From positions 1 through 8,639 of the forward strand of contig CAMTBF010000122.1 in assembly GCA_947068385.1 (NCBI GenBank): DNA of 8,639 nucleotides. Direction: 5' to 3'. Position 1 is the stretch's first letter, and the number at the start of each line of letters is the position of its first letter. Of this stretch, positions 1 through 6,298 are shown piece after piece. The notes beneath the pieces were generated by a model, which worked only from the letters and a program-made list of their open reading frames with translations, did not search any database and had not been told where the DNA came from. The position numbers were made by a program, and so were the translations under genes. The DNA comes from an uncultured Lachnospiraceae bacterium (GTDB taxonomy: Bacteria; Bacillota; Clostridia; Lachnospirales; Lachnospiraceae).

Positions 1-1207
1 AGTCTTCAGTACGGAATTTAACTTTACAAGTGGAATTTAACTTTTCATTCAACCAACGGAAAATAAAAACCACCTTGCCGAACCTTATCTCATCCCCCTC
101 CGCCAGTTTTTTCTTTTCGTAGGGGCGCATCCGCTGGCCGTTCTGGAAGGTTCCGTTGGTAGAGTTCAGATCCTCCAGATAGGCATCGCCCTCCTCATTC
201 GTGATGCGCGCGTGCATCCTGCTGACCGAGGCGTCCTGCAGCACCAGATCCACCTCCCCCTTTTTCTTTCCCACGGAAAGGCTCGGCTGTTCCAGGCTCA
301 AAAAGAGCTTCCCCTCCGGCGTGAGCAGCCTGTGGGGCTGCTTGATCGCCTCTGCCTTATCCTCAAAGAATAAGGTCTGTCCGTATGTCCCCTCATACCG
401 GGACTTCTCCGCCACCGCCTGGCCCGTCATCTCCCGCTGCATGGATTGCCTGTAATCCTCCCTCAGCTTCTGGCTGCGGCTGCGCTTTCCCTCCAATATG
501 CCCCTGATGCCCTTTCTGCCGGATTTCTGGGGCCTTTCCTGTATCTGCGCCTCTTCCTCCCTGACGTCGATGGCCGGGAGCGCAGCTGCTGCCGGCCCCC
601 CTGCCTCCTCCACCCTGGACTCCTCCACCACGGTGTACACCAGTTCCGGAAGCCTGGTATTCTCCAGGCACTCCGCATCTTCAAAAATCTGGGCCTGTAG
701 ATAAATCTCCCCGTTCCGCTCCATCTTTTCGTACATGCGGTAGACGCAGTCCACAAGGACTTCATCATTGTAGTCGATATGTTCCACCCAGAACTCCATA
801 AGCTTCATGAATCCCGATTCCCCCTCATAATACGGAATATAGAGGAAGGAAAATACATTGTCCTCCAGCTCCTGGAATATCTGCTCCGGATACCAGATGA
901 TATTGTCTATGTCCAACAGGAACCGGCTCAGCTCCTGCCGGATATGCCGCAGGCTCCACAGGAAATCCCTCACCCACTCTCTGGTGATGCAGCGGCCGCT
1001 ATACAGAAGCGCCACATTCTGCCTGGAGGATATGTCGTAGTAAAGATAGGCCTGCCCGTCGATGTAGCGCAGGCTGCAGGGCAGCAGGCCGTTGATCTTG
1101 CATCTTCCGAGAATGCTGTACTGGTATCTCTTCTCCTCGGGCATCCTGTCCAGCAGGATTCTTTCGTAATTGCAGTTCAGGCTCCTCACATACTCCACAT
1201 TCAGCAT
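1..1207 (-). CDS. DUF6382-like protein with C-terminal FHA domain (3' end off window)
   Basis: At least 402 residues are visible. The N-terminal ~180 residues (starting MLNVEYVRSLNCNYERILL) resemble the DUF6382 region found in Clostridia next to Tad genes; this is from memory of the family. A charged Arg/Lys/Gln-rich linker follows, roughly residues 190-270. A forkhead-associated (FHA) domain occupies about 305-378, with the phosphothreonine-binding signature SRMH (S329, R330, H332) and NSTNGT (348-353, key N351), ending in a typical hydrophobic strand (VVFIF). FHA domains bind phosphothreonine peptides, so the likely role is cytoplasmic signalling or scaffolding for pilus assembly under a Ser/Thr kinase; that role is inferred. 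The ATG at 1207 is preceded by GGGGAGG, which overlaps the stop of the upstream pseudopilin gene, 8 bases away. After the FHA strand the frame stays open to the window edge through AT-rich, repeat-bearing DNA that does not look native, so the true C-terminus may be altered. Confidence 0.85.
   Translation of the reverse strand, partial: MLNVEYVRSLNCNYERILLDRMPEEKRYQYSILGRCKINGLLPCSLRYIDGQAYLYYDISSRQNVALLYSGRCITREWVRDFLWSLRHIRQELSRFLLDIDNIIWYPEQIFQELEDNVFSFLYIPYYEGESGFMKLMEFWVEHIDYNDEVLVDCVYRMYEKMERNGEIYLQAQIFEDAECLENTRLPELVYTVVEESRVEEAGGPAAAALPAIDVREEEAQIQERPQKSGRKGIRGILEGKRSRSQKLREDYRQSMQREMTGQAVAEKSRYEGTYGQTLFFEDKAEAIKQPHRLLTPEGKLFLSLEQPSLSVGKKKGEVDLVLQDASVSRMHARITNEEGDAYLEDLNSTNGTFQNGQRMRPYEKKKLAEGDEIRFGKVVFIFRWLNEKLNSTCKVKFRTED
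13..44. repeat. 13-bp direct repeat, possible insertion-sequence end
   Basis: GGAATTTAACTTT occurs perfectly at 13-25 and 32-44, a period of 19 bases. The first ~50 bases are AT-rich while everything to the right is GC-rich coding sequence. Repeated short motifs close to a terminus ending in CA (here near base 47) are known at the ends of IS21-family and some other transposons. No transposase is visible in the window, so the mobile-element identity is an inference. Confidence 0.45.
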
Positions 1208-1215
1208 CCTGCCTG

Positions 1216-1659
1216 TCACCTCCCCGTCTCTTCCCGGAATCTATGGCACAGACGGATGAACGTCACCGGCGAGAGCCGACTGTACCCGAAGCTTGCGCTG
1301 GCCTCCCACACATTGTCCGCATTCCAGAAATTCCATCCGGGCACCGGAAATGTCAGCCTCCCGGCTCCCTCCGCCAGGAAGCGGTTCCTGTCCAGGGAGG
1401 CATCCAGCCTTGTAATCCTCCAGGCCGCATATTTCTCCCTGTACAGCTCGGACATCCGCACCTGTACCTTCTGCTCCAGCTGTGCCGTGTCGGAGGCCTC
1501 CGCAAGACTCCCCCACAGAGCCAGAGCCCCTACGTCCTGCTCCAGCAGGCATCTGTCATATTGGAACAGCATGGTGTAGATGACGAAAAGCATCACGCCT
1601 GTCACCATCGGCAGCACCAGCGCCGCCTCCACTGTAAAATACGCATTCCTCTCTCTCAT
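1216..1659 (-). CDS. TadE-like pseudopilin (small)
   Basis: This is a 147-residue protein with a short basic leader (MRERNA) followed by YFTVEAALVLPMVTGVMLF, which is the TadE-type N-terminal segment. If cleavage falls after A6, E11 sits at the conserved +5 position. The hydrophobic helix spans about residues 12-32, and the remaining ~115 residues would lie outside the membrane. TadE/TadF pseudopilins are processed by the prepilin peptidase and are needed for Flp pilus assembly or priming. The gene lies between the peptidase gene and the FHA gene. The ATG at 1659 was chosen because GGGAGG lies 4 bases upstream and because it gives a short pseudopilin leader. An in-frame ATG at 1689 would add ten residues and cannot be excluded. 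No Cys-rich motif like that of the larger TadE-like protein is present. Confidence 0.85.
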   Translation of the reverse strand: MRERNAYFTVEAALVLPMVTGVMLFVIYTMLFQYDRCLLEQDVGALALWGSLAEASDTAQLEQKVQVRMSELYREKYAAWRITRLDASLDRNRFLAEGAGRLTFPVPGWNFWNADNVWEASASFGYSRLSPVTFIRLCHRFREETGR

Positions 1660-1704
1660 CGCTCCTCCCTTCCATGCCCTGCCGGGCATCCCTCCGCTCC
1701 TCTC

Positions 1705-2115
1705 CTACAATCCCGCCACCAGAAGCCACGCCGCTGCCAGAAACGGCAGGAAGGGGAGCCCCGTATCCCGCCTGACCCTGCGCAGCGCCAGCAAAACCAT
1801 GGCGCACAGGGAAGTCAGGAACAGGCCCAGCCCCGACAGAAGCAGGCTCCTGTCACCGCCCAGCGCCAGTCCCAGCCATGCCAGCACGATGCCGTCCCCG
1901 TACCCCGCCTTTTTCGTGGCAAGGGCCGTCAGCAGAAGCAATCCGCCCGGCAATATCCCTTTCAACATCTCAAAATATCCGCTTTGCCGGGACAAGGCCG
2001 CCCACATCGCAAGCGCCCCTCCCAATACGAGCATCCACACCGGCACCCTGCGAGTCCTTATGTCCATGATGCCCGCGGCCAAAAGCCAGCCTGTCATAAA
2101 CAGCATGCTCCACAT
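1705..2115 (-). CDS. tadV: A24-family prepilin peptidase (TadV/CpaA-like)
   Basis: A 136-residue, strongly hydrophobic protein with about four to five membrane segments. The two catalytic aspartates of aspartyl prepilin peptidases are visible: D18 in AAGIMDIRTRRVP, just after the first helix, and D74 in the GYGD motif (71-74). The C-terminal GLPFLPFLAAAW matches the conserved end of this family. There is no N-terminal cysteine-containing methylase domain, as is usual for the short CpaA/TadV type, so it should cleave but not methylate. Its substrates are likely the Flp pilin and the TadE-like proteins encoded in the same operon. The ATG at 2115 has GGAGG about 9 bases upstream, inside the end of the preceding gene, whose stop lies 5 bases away. 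A longer frame starting at 2211 would overlap the preceding gene by some 90 bases with non-hydrophobic sequence and is less likely. Confidence 0.9.
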   Translation of the reverse strand: MWSMLFMTGWLLAAGIMDIRTRRVPVWMLVLGGALAMWAALSRQSGYFEMLKGILPGGLLLLTALATKKAGYGDGIVLAWLGLALGGDRSLLLSGLGLFLTSLCAMVLLALRRVRRDTGLPFLPFLAAAWLLVAGL

Positions 2116-2120
2116 ATCCC

Positions 2121-3119
2121 TTATCCTCCACAGCGGCTGCAGGGCCCCAGGCCCGCCTCCTGCGCCTGCTCTATCGTCACGGATGTCACCGTCCTCCTCA
2201 GGCCGGAGCATCCCCTGTCATGGTGGTACCGGTCTCCCTGGCCGGTGATGTATACGGTGGACGGCGGGCTCCCTGCGGCACATCTGGAGCAGGGCTGATA
2301 TCTGCCTCCCGTCTGGTTCCTGATATAGTCGATCAAATCGGAGGGGACTTCCCGCACCGAGAGCAGCAGATGCGTACAGTCCATGCTCATGTGGTACACG
2401 GTTCCGTTTTCCGTGACGTAGACGATCTGCGTCACCTCTCCGGCCTCCCCTTCCCCGGACAGCCGATACCCGTTCCAGATATGCGCATGATACCGGTTCG
2501 CCATCCGAAAGGGCGAAAAGCGAATCAGGCTGCTCCACGGCGAGACCGAATATGTGACTACAATGTCGATTTCATCATCGGGGCCAAATATCTCGCTCTC
2601 CCAGAGCTGCAGCCCGGCAGCCCCGTTGGTCAGCGGAGAGCCGTTCAGATAATCCGCCCCCGCGGAGCTTATCACCTGCCCCTTCACATAGGTGGCAGAG
2701 ACCGCCGTTCCCGCCAAATCCCGCCACCAGCCGTCATTATTCTCCGGCAGTTCCCCGCTGTCCAGCGCATAGCCGTACACGGACATCCTGCTCCCAATCT
2801 GCCATAGCGCAAGCTGCAGATTCCCATGCAGGCGGATCATCTCTATGGCGCATCCCAGGTTCAGGAAAAAGAAAAGGAAAAGCGGCAGCACGATGGAGGC
2901 CTCCACGGTCATCCCCGCCTCCACTTCCCTGGAAAGCGAGGCGAACAGTGGTGTCCTCTCTATGAAACGGAACAGGACGGACAGGCGGCGTCTGCCGCCG
3001 TCCGGGGAAGTATCCGGATTCCGGGCCGAATCCGTTAAAAAGTCTTGATGTGTCGGAGAAGGTTTTCCTATTTTCGTTGAATGTACTGTCTGATTGCCTC
3101 CGCTCCATAAAAAGGACAT
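2121..3119 (-). CDS. TadE-like pseudopilin with two extracytoplasmic HxxxxC/CxxC motifs
   Basis: This 332-residue protein has a TadE signature at residues 68-88 (AGMTVEASIVLPLFLFFFLNL), with E73 at +5 if cleavage is after A68, and one membrane helix. The rest should be extracellular. The C-terminal ~100 residues contain two copies of a module of the form VY(V/I)T..G..YH....C followed by PCSRC: H243, C248, C277, C280 in the first and H299, C304, C327, C330 in the second. Each could bind one zinc ion. Similar YH...C...PC..C modules occur near the C-termini of secreted Firmicute proteins (family knowledge, not searched). Length is well above the usual 130-200 residues of TadE. The GTG (3122) and ATG (3119) share the GAGGTG ribosome site; ATG was preferred. 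The ~67-residue leader before the TadE helix is unusually long and carries a DNA hairpin, so an internal start is possible. Confidence 0.85.
   Translation of the reverse strand: MSFLWSGGNQTVHSTKIGKPSPTHQDFLTDSARNPDTSPDGGRRRLSVLFRFIERTPLFASLSREVEAGMTVEASIVLPLFLFFFLNLGCAIEMIRLHGNLQLALWQIGSRMSVYGYALDSGELPENNDGWWRDLAGTAVSATYVKGQVISSAGADYLNGSPLTNGAAGLQLWESEIFGPDDEIDIVVTYSVSPWSSLIRFSPFRMANRYHAHIWNGYRLSGEGEAGEVTQIVYVTENGTVYHMSMDCTHLLLSVREVPSDLIDYIRNQTGGRYQPCSRCAAGSPPSTVYITGQGDRYHHDRGCSGLRRTVTSVTIEQAQEAGLGPCSRCGG
2978..3004. other. Strong GC-rich hairpin within the 5' part of the long tadE-like gene
   Basis: Arms 2978-2982 plus 2984-2989 and 2994-3004 pair as 11 base pairs with one bulged base at 2983 and a 4-base loop (2990-2993). 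No T-run follows on either strand, so it is not an intrinsic terminator. It lies in the atypical leader-coding segment between the gene start and the TadE helix. It could influence mRNA processing or translation, or be a chance product of high GC. Confidence 0.4.
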
Positions 3120-3140
3120 CACTATTCACCTCGCTTATCC

Positions 3141-4628
3141 CTACTCGTAGCTTTTCTGTCTCGTTATGTCATACTGATAGCCATGGCTGCTCCCGATCCG
3201 GACATGGGCTTCTATCGCCCGGAAGCAGCCGTCCAGGCGGAAGGCGGCATTCCCCGGCGTCTTCCGGATATCGGCCTCCACCATGTCCATGGCCCTGGCC
3301 GTGACCGTGTCCCCATCGGAGAGCATCATGAAGATCCTCAGATAATCCTCATAGCCAAGCCCGTCCCCGCCCGTGGTCTCGTCCCGCAGGCTGCCGTTCA
3401 GCGCTGCCGAAAGGCTGTAGTGCCAGCTCCCATCGTCCTTCAGGAGCGGCACCTTGCCCCCGGCCAGAAGGCTTTTGACGTCATATACGCTCTCCGCGTA
3501 AGCCCATGCCAGAAGTATGGCGCTTTCCAGCAGCGGGGTCAGCGCCGGCAGCGCAATTGCGGTACATGCCGCCGCTGCCGCCAGCCTGATCTCCGCCCGC
3601 TTCCCCTGATTGGACATCAGATACATGGCATTGGCCCCTTCTCTGAGCATGCACAGACGGTTGACCACCCCTTTCAGGTTCTCCAGGTCGCTCTCTTTGC
3701 CGGTTATCAGATATTCAATCTGATAGCGGAGCGCATCCTCTTCATGCTCTCTCCCGTACCGACCCATATACCGCAGAAGATATTCCTGAAAAAGGAACCT
3801 CTCCGCCATCTGTCCCGCGCCTTCCTCCTGCTGCCATGCCAGGTTCCCCCGGTTGACCTGTCCCTGCCGCATCCTCTCCCGGACCAGGCTCCCCGTATGT
3901 ATGATGTTCGGCGACACGCTGGCCTCATCCTCCAAAACCAGGTGCAATAATCCCATTCTCTTCTTCGCCTCCAGCCCGTCCGTGGGGTTCTTGACCTCCG
4001 CCCTCTCCCATTTGTCCTCGTTCACCTCCACCATCTGTCCGTCGTATTTTTCCACCCATTCCCCGATCTCTCCGTCAAGCTCCTGCTTTCTGGCTTCCTC
4101 CTGCCCGTTTTCCAGGCCGTTTATCTCCACCTTCTGCACCCAGCCCTGCAGCTCCTGCAGCAGCCCCAGGCCCACATCGGCCTTTACGGCTTCCACCGCA
4201 TCCGCGCGGAACGCCGCGCCGCCCTGATCCGTCAAAATGGACACCCCGGTCAGTTCCGCGCTCTCCACGGCAAGCCCCAGGAAATCCCTGTAGAGATAAT
4301 CCGAAAGGAAGATGTCGTCATAGCTTAGGTTCCCCGACAGATACCGCAGCAGGTGCACCTCCGTGTTGGCCTTCGCGCAGGTGGCGGTTCCATAGGAGGA
4401 GTCGATGGCAAAGAGATTGTACTGCTTCATCAGCTCCCGGTGATATTCCGCCATGATGCTCTGCAGCCCGATGTCCGTCACGCACTCTGCCTCCAGCCTG
4501 GCCCCGTTCCTGCGCACGCCGTCTATCAGGGTCAGGAACAGGGACAATAGGACTGCCAGGCACAGGGCAAGCGTTACGGTCAGGTACGCATTCCGCGGCC
4601 TTTCCCGAAGCCCTTCCCCGCCGCGCAT
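3141..4628 (-). CDS. TadG-like DUF5702 protein
   Basis: A 495-residue protein whose N-terminus (RPRNAYLTVTLALCLAVLL, residues 10-28) resembles a pseudopilin or TadG-type anchor: a short basic leader, then one membrane helix to about residue 36, and a large outside domain. The later hydrophobic stretch (about 345-385) with ILLAWAYAESVYDVKSLLAG followed by GKVPLLK matches what I recall of DUF5702 proteins in clostridial Tad clusters. Glu/Lys-rich helical sequence fills the middle. The molecular role is not established; a minor pilin, adhesin or assembly factor is likely from its position. The ATG at 4628 overlaps the pilin stop by one base (TGATG). No strong ribosome site precedes it, so it is probably translationally coupled to the pilin gene. 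A longer reading of the same frame upstream would overlap the pilin out of frame and is rejected. The next gene starts 21 bases after its stop. Confidence 0.85.
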   Translation of the reverse strand: MRGGEGLRERPRNAYLTVTLALCLAVLLSLFLTLIDGVRRNGARLEAECVTDIGLQSIMAEYHRELMKQYNLFAIDSSYGTATCAKANTEVHLLRYLSGNLSYDDIFLSDYLYRDFLGLAVESAELTGVSILTDQGGAAFRADAVEAVKADVGLGLLQELQGWVQKVEINGLENGQEEARKQELDGEIGEWVEKYDGQMVEVNEDKWERAEVKNPTDGLEAKKRMGLLHLVLEDEASVSPNIIHTGSLVRERMRQGQVNRGNLAWQQEEGAGQMAERFLFQEYLLRYMGRYGREHEEDALRYQIEYLITGKESDLENLKGVVNRLCMLREGANAMYLMSNQGKRAEIRLAAAAACTAIALPALTPLLESAILLAWAYAESVYDVKSLLAGGKVPLLKDDGSWHYSLSAALNGSLRDETTGGDGLGYEDYLRIFMMLSDGDTVTARAMDMVEADIRKTPGNAAFRLDGCFRAIEAHVRIGSSHGYQYDITRQKSYE

Positions 4629-4804
4629 CACACGGTGCCCGTCTGTGAAGTGATTTTCTGGAAGAGGCTGTTGATGATCTGTGTGATCTGGCTCTTGAAG
4701 ATGATGACCAGCCCCACCAGCACCACGATGATCAGAATGATCTCCACCGTCCCCATGCCGTCTTCCTCTCTGATGAACTCTCTCATTCCCTTTGATTGCT
4801 TCAT
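4628..4804 (-). CDS. flp: Flp1-like type IVb prepilin (major pilin)
   Basis: A 58-residue protein. The leader is MKQSKGMREFIREEDG, and the canonical prepilin site lies between G16 and M17, with glutamate E21 at +5 of the mature protein. A continuous hydrophobic helix follows (IILIIVVLVGLVIIF, residues 22-36) and then a short polar, amphipathic tail. The mature subunit would be about 42 residues, typical of Flp1-like pilins of Gram-positive bacteria. It is expected to be cleaved by the peptidase encoded at 1705-2115 and polymerised by CpaF/TadB/TadC. The ATG at 4804 has AGAGAGG 4-5 bases upstream, and a 5-bp GC hairpin lies directly before that ribosome site. The gene sits 43 bases after tadC, one of the larger spacings here. 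Its stop overlaps the start of the DUF5702 gene. It is easily overlooked because of its size. Confidence 0.93.
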   Translation of the reverse strand: MKQSKGMREFIREEDGMGTVEIILIIVVLVGLVIIFKSQITQIINSLFQKITSQTGTV

Positions 4805-4819
4805 TTTTCCTCTCTTTCT

Positions 4820-4833
4820 GCCGCAGGCGCGGC
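4820..4833 (-). promoter_or_regulatory. Short GC hairpin just upstream of the pilin ribosome site
   Basis: GCCGC at 4829-4833 and GCGGC at 4820-4824 (read on the minus strand) form a 5-bp stem around a 4-base loop. The stem ends 15 bases before the flp start codon, immediately before AGAGAGG. No U-run follows, so it is not a terminator. A hairpin at this place could set the 5' end of a processed, stable pilin mRNA; this is an inference, and a 5-bp stem in GC-rich DNA may be chance. Confidence 0.35.
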
Positions 4834-4847
4834 CAAACGCACATCGG

Positions 4848-6284
4848 TTACATATTCGAAAAAGCGGGAATCATGATAACTGCCATTACCACCGCCAGCA
4901 TCAGCACCATCGGCACCAGAAGCTTGGTCCCTGCCTCTTCCCCCATCTTTTTGCTCTCCTGGAGCCGTTCCTGGCCGGACTTTTCCGCCTCTTCGCGCAG
5001 CCTCTCCAGCAGCGTGCCGTTCCCCCGCTTCAGGTTCTGCGCCAGGAGCGCGCTCAGACGGATATATTCCTGCAGGCCGGCCCTTTTTCCGAAATGCTCA
5101 TAGGCCAGGCCCTCGGAGATCCCAGAGCGCAGCTCCCTGCAGGTATAGAGCATCTCCTCATAGGCAGGAGACGCCCTCCCGCCCTCCATGCGGCCCACCT
5201 CATAATCCCCGGCGATCTTCTGGAAGGCCCCCCGGATCGTCAGGCCGGCTCCCACGAACAGCACCAGCTTGTGCACGATTTCCGGATATTCCTGGCGCAG
5301 CACCTTCTTTCGCTTCTCCAGCTGTTCATGGAGATCCCTGTCCAGGAACAGGAAGACCGCCACCGCCGTCACCACGGCAACCGCCCACAGCACCATGCTG
5401 TTGTCCTCCACCACCTGCTCCCAGCGGATGCTCTCGCCCCGCCACTGCCCCGGCAGCCTCCATTCGTCCTGGCCCAGGCTCTCTGTCTGGGACCTGGTCA
5501 GCTCCTCTTCCAGCTCCATGCGCAGCAGCTCTTCCTGTGAGGGCACCGGCGGCCTCAGCACCACCGACAGCTCCCCGCTCCTCTCCCATTCCCCATAGGA
5601 CAGCCGGAAGGAAATCAGCACGGCCTCTTCCTCCTCCAGGGAGAATATCTGTCCGGAATCGCTGATCCGTCCCGGGCTGCCGCTTTCCCACCGCACGGAT
5701 ATGGGGATGTCGCCGTAGCTCTCCCTCAGGTTCAGATCCGAGTTCACGTTCTCCAGGCTGTCATTGGAGCCCAATACATATTCCGGCAGCTTGTCCAGAA
5801 AAGCGTCGAACATTTTCTCCGTCTCTTCCGCGGACAGGCGTTTGGGCTCCACCTCCACCTGAAAGTCCATCTGCTGCCCCAGATCCGTCCCGATTCTGAT
5901 CTCCCGGGCCCCGTCCCGGTAGCTCCCCCTGGCCACTGTCCCGTCCTCCCCCAGGATGACCTTGTCCATGGCGCTGAATTTCGCCGCGGCCGCGAACAAT
6001 GTCCCCAGGAAGAGCACCGCCAGGCAGATCGCCGCCTTTTTCCCGTAGTATTCGGTCTTCAGGCATTCCCTGGCCTCCCCTGGGTGGAGGCTCACCAGAT
6101 CCCGCTCCACCTGCGGCGAGGAGAACAGCCCGGGGATCCTGTGTATCAGCTTTTTGTAGAGAAACAGGGCCGCCTTATAAAAAGGCTTCAGGAGGGAGGC
6201 CGCATCAGGCGGCGCCTCCTGCTTTCTCGCCAGAAAGAACAATACCAGAAACCCTGTCAACACTGCCAGCGCGATCCAATACAA
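4848..6284 (-). CDS. tadC: TadC-like T2SS F-family membrane protein with Ig-like extracytoplasmic insert
   Basis: A 478-residue inner-membrane platform protein. Membrane helices are seen at about 3-18, 83-101, 297-314 and 457-475. Residues ~315-455 form the cytoplasmic F domain with the TadC-type stretch HKLVLFVGAGLTIRGAFQKI. Between helices two and three is an insert of nearly 200 residues. Its second half (about 160-245) reads as an atrophied bacterial Ig-like domain: a helical DAFLDKLPEYVLG segment, then SDLNL, VRWESGSP, ISDSGQIF and a SYGEWERSGELSVVL strand pair. TadB and TadC together form the base turned by CpaF. The start is decided by AGGAGG at 6293-6298: a GTG at 6293 overlaps this site, whereas the TTG at 6284 has an ideal 8-base spacer. 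That ribosome site overlaps the tadB stop. If GTG is used, three residues are added. Confidence 0.88.
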   Translation of the reverse strand: MYWIALAVLTGFLVLFFLARKQEAPPDAASLLKPFYKAALFLYKKLIHRIPGLFSSPQVERDLVSLHPGEARECLKTEYYGKKAAICLAVLFLGTLFAAAAKFSAMDKVILGEDGTVARGSYRDGAREIRIGTDLGQQMDFQVEVEPKRLSAEETEKMFDAFLDKLPEYVLGSNDSLENVNSDLNLRESYGDIPISVRWESGSPGRISDSGQIFSLEEEEAVLISFRLSYGEWERSGELSVVLRPPVPSQEELLRMELEEELTRSQTESLGQDEWRLPGQWRGESIRWEQVVEDNSMVLWAVAVVTAVAVFLFLDRDLHEQLEKRKKVLRQEYPEIVHKLVLFVGAGLTIRGAFQKIAGDYEVGRMEGGRASPAYEEMLYTCRELRSGISEGLAYEHFGKRAGLQEYIRLSALLAQNLKRGNGTLLERLREEAEKSGQERLQESKKMGEEAGTKLLVPMVLMLAVVMAVIMIPAFSNM

Positions 6285-6292
6285 ACGCAACA

Positions 6293-6298
6293 CCTCCT
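6293..6298 (-). promoter_or_regulatory. Ribosome binding site deciding the tadC start
   Basis: A perfect AGGAGG overlaps the tadB stop codon (6297-6299). The first in-frame GTG shares its last base pair positions, leaving no spacer, while the TTG at 6284 lies 8 bases downstream. This supports a TTG start and tight coupling of tadC to the end of tadB translation. Confidence 0.7.

Noticed and set aside
1243..2298. Plus-strand open frame of 351 codons opposite the tadE/tadV genes
   Set aside because: Antisense shadow; Pro/Gln/His-rich with no domain, and the minus strand carries recognisable pseudopilin and peptidase motifs.
2978..3004. Intrinsic terminator between the DUF5702 and tadE-like genes
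   Set aside because: The stem is strong but no T-run follows on either strand, and the operon continues in tight spacing beyond it.
4629..4844. Extension of the DUF5702 frame upstream to 4844
   Set aside because: It covers the pilin gene in another frame and gives a His/Gly-rich non-protein-like sequence; the ATG at 4628 is coupled to the pilin stop.
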